Assembly: GCA_963977185.1 (NCBI GenBank)
Contig: CAXBNV010000025.1
Span: 1 to 22,309 of the forward strand
Source: CAXBNV01 sp963977185
GTDB taxonomy: Bacteria > Pseudomonadota > Gammaproteobacteria > JAGOUU01
Reading direction: 5' to 3'
Length of the DNA: 22,309 nt
The stretch's first letter is position 1; each line of letters opens with the position of its first letter. A program made the translations under genes and the position numbers. Positions 15,501-22,300 of this stretch are shown piece after piece. The notes beneath the pieces were generated by a model that did no database searches, had not been told where the DNA came from, and saw nothing but the letters and a program-made list of their open reading frames with translations.

Positions 15501-15842
15501 ATCAATTAGTAATATTTTTTGGCCAAACTTGCCTTGATTAGTCAACATTAAATTTTCATCAAGCATCTCAGGTACAAACCAGGTATCTATAGTAATATCT
15601 TTACCTTGTAATTCACCAACTGGTCTAATAAATTGCGGAAGTTTGGTGTCATCTTCTATGTTATATATATTCTTAAGTTGTAAGACAAAGCTCAAGAAAA
15701 ATTTTGAATGATTAGGCTCTATCGCTTTTTTGTCACGAAACAATATAGATATGACTGGTATACTTTGTGCAAGGCTTAAGGCTTTATCGCCTATTTGAAT
15801 TGCCGTTAAAATCTCAAATGCAGATACCGTAGATAAAAACAT
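12573..15842 (-). CDS. Large coiled-coil protein of unknown function
   Basis: Not recognised; 1089 aa. No signal peptide or clear membrane helix was seen. The N-terminal two-thirds (to about residue 665) is mainly helical and Leu/Asn/Ile-rich. Coiled-coil stretches cover about 676-760 and 835-925 (Glu/Lys-rich, e.g. 'AKEITEQKQKEKVQKKAEARAKK'), then a Ser/Asn-rich linker (~926-970) and a C-terminal helical domain. Within the coiled coil 'SLDES' recurs exactly 42 residues apart (six heptads). I chose ATG 15842, not the in-frame TTG at 15854: a GGAG lies six bases before this ATG and would fall inside the TTG-initiated reading. Size, coiled coils and lack of enzyme motifs resemble secreted effector or scaffold proteins of intracellular bacteria, which is only a guess. 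It lies inside the glycan cluster, opposite in strand to rml genes. Confidence 0.75.
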   Translation of the reverse strand: MFLSTVSAFEILTAIQIGDKALSLAQSIPVISILFRDKKAIEPNHSKFFLSFVLQLKNIYNIEDDTKLPQFIRPVGELQGKDITIDTWFVPEMLDENLMLTNQGKFGQKILLIDANVINRQILKTYELISNKSSFANVLLGYLYYFTNYELVLMNGHVKEIEHIDKLLHVFDALLSDSRIIELALSDSKGRLHENLLSIVNTIKHNVKPKLHKQIARKTVKEKLDNTAQNFHLVTYALLNSLLLITEGNVNFHLSLDPNMIQEGFLQTGSQYTWLSKNQIHSITPHNPLKYLLMKGYAAIHNITKDKSSYSRLDVILPSISDIKKYLNDYYKNLDETFIYYSQKQKGADSRETISIYNNNDILNNRAKFIYELASFALNLINSSYVIENILDLLSLNNHWWIFNQHETQDLEQYFHDIEQKMEHQISTLNDFAMNYKLVKANRGITLTSSNEIVKYLTVITTCLNEKIKPKQDIKSLSENKHVTNIQLNHIKRETLLILNEHLQKTSLAQDTVNLQVSNYEKELGDLLYFCTYASEDNIYLETIKNNFEIKTIYELRRSYGIKTPFCELNSFYQQAANNWLISKKNYKHILTDTVKKKHDNFHLNIILNLSEVITNLQNKEPKYSPVYRAYTIHLNYLKYLKNGLLGLLIRKEQVGNTISEPPYEELEEVHYQDYLALKEQKVESKLTLMQTSLDESSMENANLHNIIKKHIFELAKVNKEHEKLQDQIKTMCVSLDESKKEVLEHEETQTILEQHIDKLLDTQIQSIDDCHSEILTLDTLSESLRKIMLNQKVSEETEVILAIYDVIGKFKERMKVKCEALSTNASNILEGFSQLKKGHKLITDVLKKRTEQVLASYRDISIKISEIVKKLEMQSNLLSTISVNIEKAKHEKMMQAARAKEITEQKQKEKVQKKAEARAKKIEEINLLATDNLNPSVESENLPSKNDTKKEINLQSSITASLNNYSSYTTNQFFFYFRMSYRKNKCAKLFESILNNDNLLFEHRLIILNKIIEKIIQDPSLQQFDTGNFHKVIDNIKRSSKDIIINQEHINNNFEIENEVFKYSEDLNNEVNSGFIYDFIFSNRKYCL

Positions 15843-15848
15843 AAGTTT

Positions 15849-15852
15849 CTCC
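15849..15852 (-). promoter_or_regulatory. Shine-Dalgarno deciding the start of the coiled-coil gene
   Basis: GGAG on the minus strand lies six bases before ATG 15842, a normal spacing. The longest open frame would instead begin at TTG 15854, which overlaps this site, so the ATG is the better start. Confidence 0.75.
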
Positions 15853-15940
15853 AAGTTATTATTTTTTTTACTTCTTGGTTAATATATTTTGAATTATTTG
15901 GAGTTTCTCATTTTTATGATTAAAGGTCAATTCCATGATT

Positions 15941-17320
15941 TTATTTAGAAATTTTAGAGATTATTAAGCTCAATAATAAAATAATAATAGATGAAATTAA
16001 GCAAAGAAAAACTATACAATAAAAAGCATTATAAAAACTGTATGTGGTTGTTAATGATGTATTTACTTCTTGTATTTTATAATAAGAAATTATACTTGCA
16101 AATATAGCAAAGCTTATTGTTGCAGAAATATCTCTACTATTATTTTGTATTCCTATAGCTATCCCTCTGTTGCTTCTGGATATTGATTCCACAATAATAG
16201 TTTTAGTTGCATTAATCATTATACCTAAGCTTATACCAACACAAATTATAATTGGTATTATAGATATATAATTTTTGTCAGGAAGCAGATAAAAAGTTAT
16301 AGCAAATCCTAAAGGAGTTATTGTTGAGGCAAATATTAAAGGCTGATATGGGCCTTTTTTATTAATCCAAAATCCTGATATAAAATTAGTTGAACATAGT
16401 AATATATAAAAAGGTAATATTAATAATCCTGTTTTAGTTGGGCTATATATTAAAGTTTTTTGCATATACATTATCAAAAATATTAAAGATATAGATAAGG
16501 CTTCAGTAAAAATAATAATAAAATTAGAAATAATAAACTTATTATTTATTATTGATTGTAACTTAATTAAAGGCTCTTTTTTAAATTTTTCAGTAATAAT
16601 AAAAAGCATAAATGAAATTATAGATATACAAAGTAAACTTAAAATAGAAGGGGATAACCATGTTAAAGCAGGTCCTTCCATAATACTAAAAACTAAACAA
16701 AATAAAGAAATAGCAATGATTATAAAGCTTATAATATCAGATGTTTTTAACTTATTAGAACAGTGTGATTTTACTTTTACGCCAAGTAAGGTTATAACTG
16801 CAAATATACATAAGGCAACATTAATTATAAATATCCATCTCCAACCAAAACGTTGAACTGTTATTCCTCCAAGTATTGGAGCCGCAATTAGTCCAATTGA
16901 GGCATATCCTGTTGTCATGCCAATTGCCTTACCAAATTTTCTAGCATTAAATACATCAGAAAGTAATTTTGTTGCAGGAGTTATCAAGCAAGCACTTGCA
17001 ATGCCTTGAATTACTCTAAAAAATATAAAAAATTTAAAATCATTAGCAAAAAAACATCCTATTGAACTTATAGCAAACGTTATTAATCCAGTAATAATAA
17101 TATTTTTTGTGCTATAAATATCACAAAGTTTCCCTGCTATTAAAGTAAATGTAACTAAAGATAATATATATGCATTAATAATCCATTGCTCTGAAAAGTG
17201 AGTTGACGTTATGGTTTTTGTGATATCAGGAAAGGCAATTGCTACAATAGCAGTGTTAAACATTATCAAAGAAAATGTTATTGATATAGATATAATGGTT
17301 AAAATTTTTCTTGCTTTCAT
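15941..17320 (-). CDS. DHA2-type MFS drug/proton exporter
   Basis: 459 aa, a polytopic inner-membrane transporter of the major facilitator superfamily, EmrB/QacA (14-helix) type. Family motifs: 'AIVAIAFPDI' in helix 1 (24-33), 'SEQWIINAYILS' (43-54), motif A 'GKLCDIYSTKN' (63-73), 'RVIQGIASACLITPATKLL' (102-120), motif C 'GYASIGLIAAPILGGI' (138-153) and 'GWRWIFIINV' (159-168). The helix-1 position that is usually Asp in 'LDxTIVxVALP' is Asn here (Asn22), which could change proton or cation coupling. The substrate is unknown; a metabolite or drug antiporter is most likely. It lies 98 bases upstream of the coiled-coil gene on the same strand, so co-transcription is possible, and is divergent from rmlC. 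No strong ribosome site was seen. Confidence 0.85.
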   Translation of the reverse strand: MKARKILTIISISITFSLIMFNTAIVAIAFPDITKTITSTHFSEQWIINAYILSLVTFTLIAGKLCDIYSTKNIIITGLITFAISSIGCFFANDFKFFIFFRVIQGIASACLITPATKLLSDVFNARKFGKAIGMTTGYASIGLIAAPILGGITVQRFGWRWIFIINVALCIFAVITLLGVKVKSHCSNKLKTSDIISFIIIAISLFCLVFSIMEGPALTWLSPSILSLLCISIISFMLFIITEKFKKEPLIKLQSIINNKFIISNFIIIFTEALSISLIFLIMYMQKTLIYSPTKTGLLILPFYILLCSTNFISGFWINKKGPYQPLIFASTITPLGFAITFYLLPDKNYISIIPIIICVGISLGIMINATKTIIVESISRSNRGIAIGIQNNSRDISATISFAIFASIISYYKIQEVNTSLTTTYSFYNAFYCIVFLCLISSIIILLLSLIISKISK

Positions 17321-17423
17321 GAATAGGATATAAATTTTATAAGTATAATAATAATATAGGTTATATTACTAAGCTTGCGTAACAAGATATAAAACTAATA
17401 TCTGTAAATTAATAAATTTATAT

Positions 17424-17432
17424 TGCTATAAT
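17424..17432 (+). promoter_or_regulatory. Extended -10 promoter of rmlC-rmlD
   Basis: TGCTATAAT, an exact extended -10 element, lies 30 bases before the rmlC ATG. No -35 match was found, which is usual for extended -10 promoters. The surrounding 17416-17433 block is nearly identical to that before the ABC exporter genes (18881-18898). Confidence 0.6.
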
Positions 17433-17462
17433 TTACATATACAAATAAGAATATATAAAACA

Positions 17463-18017
17463 ATGCCTTTTAAAAAAACAGACATCAAAGATTTATTCAT
17501 CTTTGAACCAAAAATATTTTATGATCAAAGAGGTTACTTCTTTGAATCATATAATAAAAATATCTTTAAAAAAGAAAATATTGAAGTTGATTTTGTTCAA
17601 GATAACCAATCTTATTCTAAATATGGGACTGTAAGAGGATTACATTTTCAAACAGGAAATTTTGCTCAAAGTAAGTTAATAAGAGTTTTACATGGTGAGA
17701 TTTTAGATATAGTAGTAGATATTCGAAAATCATCTGATACTTTTGGAAAAATTTTTTCAATAATTTTATCAAAAGATAATCAAACTCAGATGTTTATACC
17801 AAAAGGACTTGCGCATGGTTTTTCGGTTTTATCTAAAGAGGCTGAAATTTTATATAAATGTGATAATTTTTACAATCAAGATTCAGAGCAAGGAATTAGA
17901 TATAACGATTTAGATTTAAATATTAACTGGGGTATTCCCAGAATGGATCAAGTGTTGTCTGAAAAAGATATAAACTGGCAAAGTTTTAAAGCTTACAAGG
18001 AGCATCCATGCTTTTAG
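17463..18017 (+). CDS. rmlC: dTDP-4-dehydrorhamnose 3,5-epimerase RmlC
   Basis: 184 aa cupin-fold enzyme, the third step of dTDP-L-rhamnose synthesis: it epimerises C3 and C5 of dTDP-4-keto-6-deoxyglucose. 'DQRGYFFESY' (21-30), 'FVQDNQSYSKYGTVRGLHFQ' (44-63, catalytic His61), 'KLIRVLHGEILDIVVDIRKSS' region (71-91), 'FIPKGLAHGF' (111-120) and 'YKCDNFYNQDSEQGIRYND' (131-149, Tyr131 a likely general acid) are all family landmarks, and the length is normal. It overlaps rmlD by 10 bases. The leader is short and has no obvious Shine-Dalgarno, although an extended -10 promoter lies just upstream. rmlB, which would make its substrate, is not in the window. Confidence 0.95.
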   Translation: MPFKKTDIKDLFIFEPKIFYDQRGYFFESYNKNIFKKENIEVDFVQDNQSYSKYGTVRGLHFQTGNFAQSKLIRVLHGEILDIVVDIRKSSDTFGKIFSIILSKDNQTQMFIPKGLAHGFSVLSKEAEILYKCDNFYNQDSEQGIRYNDLDLNINWGIPRMDQVLSEKDINWQSFKAYKEHPCF

Positions 18018-18850
18018 TAACAGGGGCAAGTGGCCAATTAGGTATGGAGTTAAAAAAAATTTATGGAAAAGATAAAGCTATTTTTGCATCTAAAAATGAC
18101 TTAGATATCACAGATAATATAAAATTAAATCATTTTTTTGAAAATAATAATATTATGATTATTATAAATTGTGCAGCTTATACAAATGTAGATGAGGCTG
18201 AAAATAATATAGAGCTTTGCAATAAAGTGAATATAACTGGTGTTCAAAATTTAGCTAAAATATCTAAAAAATATAAAATACTAGTTTTACATATTTCTAC
18301 AGATTATGTTTACGATGGTGAGAATAATCTTCCATATAAAGAAACTGATAATACACAGCCTTTATCAGTTTATGGTAAGTCTAAATTACAAGGTGAATTA
18401 GAGTTATTAACTTTAGCTCATAGTGCAATCATAATTAGATCTGGTTGGCTATATTCCAAATTTAATAAAAATTTTGTTAATACTATATTAAAATTAAGTA
18501 AAAATAAATCAGAGCTAAATGTGATCAATGATCAAATTGGTACACCGACTTATGCATATGATTTAGCTAAAGTTATTTCTATAATTATAATTAAAATTAA
18601 TTATGATTATAATAAAAAAGAAATTTATCATTTCTCAAATGAAGGAGTTGCAAGCTGGTATGATTTTGCTTATGAAATAATTAGATTAAGTAAAGTTAAC
18701 TGTAACATAAATCCAATTGCATCTAAAGACTATCAAGTTTTAGCTAAAAGGCCATATTATACAGTTTTAGATAAGAGTAAAATTAAACAAGATTTTGGTA
18801 TAAAAATAAGACATTGGAGCGATGCTTTAACTGAGTGTTTAATAAGCTGA
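18008..18850 (+). CDS. rmlD: dTDP-4-dehydrorhamnose reductase RmlD
   Basis: 280 aa short-chain dehydrogenase/reductase that performs the last step to dTDP-L-rhamnose using NAD(P)H. The Rossmann motif is 'TGASGQLG' (5-12). The catalytic triad lies in 'ISTDYVYDG' (96-104, Ser/Thr) and 'YGKSK' (122-126, Tyr122 and Lys126). 'NCAAYTNVDEAE' (54-65) and 'SGWLYS' (145-150) are further RmlD signatures. The ATG lies within the end of rmlC and has AAGGAG at 17997-18002, so the two are translationally coupled. A length of 280 is slightly below the usual ~290-300, without loss of a motif. Confidence 0.95.
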   Translation: MLLVTGASGQLGMELKKIYGKDKAIFASKNDLDITDNIKLNHFFENNNIMIIINCAAYTNVDEAENNIELCNKVNITGVQNLAKISKKYKILVLHISTDYVYDGENNLPYKETDNTQPLSVYGKSKLQGELELLTLAHSAIIIRSGWLYSKFNKNFVNTILKLSKNKSELNVINDQIGTPTYAYDLAKVISIIIIKINYDYNKKEIYHFSNEGVASWYDFAYEIIRLSKVNCNINPIASKDYQVLAKRPYYTVLDKSKIKQDFGIKIRHWSDALTECLIS

Positions 18851-18888
18851 ACAAAATTACCTAAGAAGCATAAATTTTTTTTTATAAT

Positions 18889-18897
18889 TGCTATAAT
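18889..18897 (+). promoter_or_regulatory. Extended -10 promoter of the polysaccharide ABC exporter genes
   Basis: TGCTATAAT, identical to the element before rmlC, lies about 46 bases before the permease ATG. The 18-base block TTTATAATTGCTATAATT (18881-18898) differs from the rmlC copy by one inserted base. An AAGGA at 18925-18929 is the nearest ribosome site, spaced rather far (14 bases) from the ATG. Confidence 0.6.
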
Positions 18898-18943
18898 TAT
18901 AATAGTTTTTTATATCTAATTTATAAGGACATAAATAGATTTT

Positions 18944-19774
18944 ATGTATTCTGAAAAAGAATTAATAATAGAGGCAAATCATTCATATCAGCAATATTGG
19001 CATGATCTTTGGGAATATAAAAGGCTTTTTTATTTTTTCACCTGGAGAGATATAAAAGTAAAATATAAACAAACAGCAATTGGGGTTATTTGGAGTGTCA
19101 TACAGCCTCTTTTGACTATGATTGTTTTTATTTTAGTTTTTTCTAAAGTTGCAAAGCTAGAATCAGTAGGTGGCGCCCCTTATTCCATAATGGTTTTATG
19201 CGGGTTGTTGCCATGGTTGCTGTTTTCTAAGTCTGTTGCTATTGGTTCTGAGAGTACGTTTAATAACAGAGAAATGATATCAAGAATTTACTTTCCTAGA
19301 ATGGTAATTCCTATTAGTAATGTATTAGTAGCGTGTGTTGATTTCATGATAGCTTTTTTAGTTCTATTAGTAATAATATTATTTTATGGCTTTATTCCAA
19401 GTTATAAAATTATTTTTATTCCATTATTTTTTTTAATGACTTTCATACTTGCAACTGGCATTTGTTTATTTTTTTCAGCATTAGTTATAAAGTATCATGA
19501 TTTTAAAGTGATCGTTCCATTTATGTTGCAAATGGGGATCTATATAACCCCAGTTGGGTTTTCAAGTTCTATTGTGCCAGAATATCTTAAATTCTGGTAT
19601 TCTTTTAATCCAATGGTAGGAGTTGTTGAGGGCTTTAGGTGGGCTATTATTGGTGGTGATGTAACGATATATATACCTGGCCTTATAGTTTCAATAGTAA
19701 TAATTTTAATAACTTTATTATTAGGTATTTTTACCTTTAGGAAAATGGAAAAAACTTTTGCAGATGATTTATAA
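18944..19774 (+). CDS. wzm: Polysaccharide ABC exporter permease (Wzm-like)
   Basis: 276 aa ABC-2 type membrane subunit with about six helices. The N-terminal 'FTWRDIKVKYKQTAIGVIWSVIQPLL' region (about residues 28-53) is the classical motif of O-antigen, capsule and teichoic acid exporters (Wzm/KpsM/TagG). 'GLLPWLLFSKSVAIGSESTFNNREMISRIYFPR' (about 88-120) and 'MLQMGIYITPVGFSSS' (about 194-209) also fit, as does the loop 'WYSFNPMVGVVEGFRWAI'. It would form a dimer that moves a lipid-linked glycan across the inner membrane using the ATPase encoded 23 bases downstream. The start is bounded by an in-frame stop 10 bases upstream. The gene name follows the ABC-dependent O-antigen family; a capsule role is equally possible. 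Confidence 0.9.
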   Translation: MYSEKELIIEANHSYQQYWHDLWEYKRLFYFFTWRDIKVKYKQTAIGVIWSVIQPLLTMIVFILVFSKVAKLESVGGAPYSIMVLCGLLPWLLFSKSVAIGSESTFNNREMISRIYFPRMVIPISNVLVACVDFMIAFLVLLVIILFYGFIPSYKIIFIPLFFLMTFILATGICLFFSALVIKYHDFKVIVPFMLQMGIYITPVGFSSSIVPEYLKFWYSFNPMVGVVEGFRWAIIGGDVTIYIPGLIVSIVIILITLLLGIFTFRKMEKTFADDL

Positions 19775-19797
19775 TAATAAAAAAATAGAGTTTATAT

Positions 19798-20577
19798 ATG
19801 AATAAAATAGTCGTTAAAGCAGAAAGTGTAGGCAAAGAATATTTGATTGCACATGCTAATACGAAAGATTTAACAAATCAAAGAACAAATAATAATTTTA
19901 AAGAAGCTGTTACAGGTTTTTTTAAAGATACTTTTTTTTCGCAAAATAAAATAGATATAGAAAATTTTTGGGCTATTAAAGATTTAAATTTTGAAATAAG
20001 AGAAGGAGATCGAGTTGGCTTTATTGGTAAAAATGGTGCAGGAAAATCAACATTATTAAAAATATTATCAAGAATAACGGTGCCATCTACTGGAAAAATT
20101 ACCATGTATGGTCGAGTTGCAAGTATTTTAGAGGTGGGAACAGGGTTTCATCCAGATTTAAATGGTAGAGAAAATGTTTTTTTAAATGGCGCAATTTTAG
20201 GCATGAGTTATGGTGAAATTAAAAAACATTTTGATGAAATAGTTGCTTTTTCTGGCATAGAAAAATTTATAGATACTCCAGTTAAACGTTATTCGGTTGG
20301 AATGCGAGTAAGATTAGCATTTTCAATAGCAGCTCATTTACGAGCAGATATTTTAATATTAGATGAAGTTTTGGCTGTTGGAGATAAAGATTTTACGAAG
20401 CAATGTTTAGATAAAATGGAAGACATTACTTTAAAAGAAGGCAGGACTATTTTATTTGTATCTCATTTATTAGATCAGGTTAAAAAGCTTTGTAATAGAT
20501 CTATTTTGTTAAAATCTGGTAGTATTATTATGGATAGTGACACAAAAAGTGTGCTTAAAAAATATCAAAGTATTTAA
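19798..20577 (+). CDS. wzt: Polysaccharide ABC exporter ATPase (Wzt-like, no carbohydrate-binding domain)
   Basis: 259 aa. Walker A 'GKNGAGKST' (77-85), a Q-loop-region 'LEVGTGFHPDLNGRENVFLNG' (111-131) typical of polysaccharide exporters, signature 'YSVGM' (165-169), Walker B 'ILILDEVLAVGD' (185-196) and H-loop His223 are all intact. The ~60 residues before the 'FWAIKDLNFEI' strand are an N-terminal extension usual in Wzt/TagH/RfbB types. Proteins of the Wzt(O9a) kind have an extra C-terminal domain that reads the chain terminus (about 430 aa in all); this one ends right after the ATPase domain, so terminal-modification recognition is not expected. It pairs with the permease gene just upstream and converges on pgi. 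Confidence 0.92.
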   Translation: MNKIVVKAESVGKEYLIAHANTKDLTNQRTNNNFKEAVTGFFKDTFFSQNKIDIENFWAIKDLNFEIREGDRVGFIGKNGAGKSTLLKILSRITVPSTGKITMYGRVASILEVGTGFHPDLNGRENVFLNGAILGMSYGEIKKHFDEIVAFSGIEKFIDTPVKRYSVGMRVRLAFSIAAHLRADILILDEVLAVGDKDFTKQCLDKMEDITLKEGRTILFVSHLLDQVKKLCNRSILLKSGSIIMDSDTKSVLKKYQSI

Positions 20578-20634
20578 ATTTAGACTTAATAATTTAAGAG
20601 ATAATATTTGTTGATAAAAAAGTATCACAATTAA

Positions 20635-22176
20635 TTATTCATAATTTTCTAATATGCTATTTAGGTTATTAATAGTTGAAAAATCATGTTTAGTTGATGA
20701 ATCTAATAATTTATTAGCTAAAACCTTACCATGTTCAACCCCAAACTGGTCAAAGCAATTTATATCCCAAATTACACCTAGGGTATATGTTTTTTGTTCA
20801 TATAAAGAAATTAACATACCTAAGTTTTCAGGTGTTAATTTATTAAATAAAATAACATTAGTTGGTTTATTGCCAATAATATTTTTATAATTTTGATTAT
20901 TAATCGTTCCTGTTGCTAAAGTTTCTATTTGAGCAAAAGCATTTGTTAGTAGTTTTTTATGTGAGTCTTTAATATCTTTTATACCATTATCATATCTTGG
21001 AGCTGTTTTAATATTAGATTCTAAAGGTATGATAAAATCACAAGGAATAATATTAGTTCCCTGATGTAATAACTGAAAAAAAGAATGTTGTACATTAGTA
21101 CCCATATCACCCCAAATTATATTTGAAGTACTATATAAAATACTATTTAAATTATTATCAATATTTTTACCATTACTTTCCATTACTAATTGCTGTAAAT
21201 ATTTAGGTAATAATTTTAAATTATAAGAATAAGGTATAACCGCTCGGTTATTAATATTATAAAAATTAATATACCAAAAATCTAAAAGAGCTAAAATAAC
21301 TGGTAAATTTTCATTAAAGCTAGTATTTTTATAATGATTATCCATATGATTAGCACCAGCTAAAAATTTCTTGAATATGTCAAAATTACTAGAAATGATA
21401 AAAGGCAAGCTAATCGCAGATGATATAGAATATCTACCACCAATATTATTATTAAAAGTAATAATATTATTTTTATTAATACCAAGTTCAAGTGCTTTAT
21501 CTTTATTAGCTGTTATAGCAAAAAAATTATTTAAATTATCAGGACAAATTTTTTTAACTGATTCATAAGCTATTTTATAATTAGTTAAAGTCTCATCAGT
21601 TGAAAATGACTTTGATGATACTATAAATATAGTTTTTTTAAGATTTACTTCATTTAAAATTTGATAAATATTTTCAGGATCAATATTTGATACAAAATGG
21701 CAAGTTATTTTATTATTTAAATATGGATTTAAAGCTTGATATAATAATTCAGGACCTAAATGAGAGCCGCCTATGCCAATATTAATAACGGTATCAAAAT
21801 CATGATTAGTTGTTATATTAGTATAAAACTTTTCTAAACTTTGTAATTCTTGCTGACATTCATAGCTGTTTAAATTTCTTAATAAAGTATGTAATGCTGG
21901 TTTGTTTTCTGTTTTATTAACAATGCTTCCTGAGAATAAATCATCAATTTTTTTAGACAAATTTATTTGATTTAAATATTGAACTAATTCATTTAATATT
22001 TCTTGATTGATATAATTTCTTGAAAAATCCAATTTAAAATCGTTAATACCTAAAGTATATTTAGCTGCTCTATTAGAATCTTCGTCAAATAAGTTTTTAA
22101 TTGTTAAATTTTTATTGTTGATTCTTAAGTTGTTTAATACTTTCCATTTTGATATTAATTCAGACTTTAAAAGCAT
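20635..22176 (-). CDS. pgi: Glucose-6-phosphate isomerase
   Basis: Cytosolic enzyme interconverting glucose-6-phosphate and fructose-6-phosphate. The family motifs are complete: 'INIGIGGSHLGPELLY' (131-146), 'VSSKSFSTDETLTN' (186-199), 'GGRYSISSAISLP' (246-258, Arg248), 'MESNGK' (332-337, catalytic base Glu333), 'GDMGTNVQHSFFQLLHQG' (356-373, His364) and 'FDQFGVEHGKVLAN' (475-488, Lys484). At 513 aa it is a little shorter than the ~550-aa E. coli form, mostly at the ends and in loops. pgi genes often sit at the edge of surface-polysaccharide clusters, where hexose phosphates feed nucleotide-sugar synthesis; that fits its place here. It is convergent with the ABC ATPase gene. Confidence 0.96.
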   Translation of the reverse strand: MLLKSELISKWKVLNNLRINNKNLTIKNLFDEDSNRAAKYTLGINDFKLDFSRNYINQEILNELVQYLNQINLSKKIDDLFSGSIVNKTENKPALHTLLRNLNSYECQQELQSLEKFYTNITTNHDFDTVINIGIGGSHLGPELLYQALNPYLNNKITCHFVSNIDPENIYQILNEVNLKKTIFIVSSKSFSTDETLTNYKIAYESVKKICPDNLNNFFAITANKDKALELGINKNNIITFNNNIGGRYSISSAISLPFIISSNFDIFKKFLAGANHMDNHYKNTSFNENLPVILALLDFWYINFYNINNRAVIPYSYNLKLLPKYLQQLVMESNGKNIDNNLNSILYSTSNIIWGDMGTNVQHSFFQLLHQGTNIIPCDFIIPLESNIKTAPRYDNGIKDIKDSHKKLLTNAFAQIETLATGTINNQNYKNIIGNKPTNVILFNKLTPENLGMLISLYEQKTYTLGVIWDINCFDQFGVEHGKVLANKLLDSSTKHDFSTINNLNSILENYE

Positions 22177-22206
22177 ATTGATCCAGATATTATTATTAAA
22201 AATAAT

Positions 22207-22235
22207 ATTTTATCATTTAATATACTTATTGCGAA
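22207..22235 (-). promoter_or_regulatory. Putative promoter of pgi
   Basis: On the minus strand TTCGCA (22235-22230) and TAAAAT (22212-22207) are 17 bases apart, and the -10 is preceded by TGA, giving an extended -10 pattern. The pgi ATG follows about 30 bases later. The match is partial, so this is tentative. Confidence 0.4.
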
Positions 22236-22280
22236 GTAATTACTGGTATGAGCCCAGGGCCACCTCATTAAAATCCTTTT

Positions 22281-22300
22281 GTGCAAACTAAAGTTTGCCA
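22281..22300 (-). repeat. Hairpin related to the rmlA terminator
   Basis: The stem GCAAAC (22283-22288) / GTTTGC (22293-22298) has a TAAA loop. Read on the minus strand, TGGCAAACTTTAGTTTGCAC then AAAA matches TGGCAAGCCTGAGCTTGCAC then AAAA at 12532-12554 at 16 of the first 20 positions. It may be the terminator of a minus-strand gene beyond the right edge, or a member of a dispersed hairpin family. A GC-rich patch (GAGCCCAGGGCCACCTC, 22250-22266) lies beside it. Confidence 0.5.

Noticed and set aside
15843..15854. TTG-initiated four-residue extension of the coiled-coil protein
   Set aside because: The GGAG ribosome site falls inside it and is correctly spaced for the ATG at 15842.
19878..20105. 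75-aa open frame on the minus strand
   Set aside because: It is antisense to the conserved N-terminal and Walker A part of the exporter ATPase; a shadow frame.
20578..20634. Possible terminator between the exporter ATPase gene and pgi
   Set aside because: Only a short imperfect TTGATA/TATCAC pairing with no clean stem was found.
20654..20890. 78-aa open frame on the plus strand
   Set aside because: It is antisense to the C-terminal region of pgi and has no coding features of its own.
21371..21568. 65-aa open frame on the plus strand
   Set aside because: It is antisense to the conserved core of pgi; no ribosome site.
22167..22268. 33-codon minus-strand frame starting MRWPWAHTSNY
   Set aside because: It overlaps the pgi start and covers the putative pgi promoter and the GC-rich repeat patch. 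More likely repeat sequence read as protein than a gene, though the peptide is worth a search.
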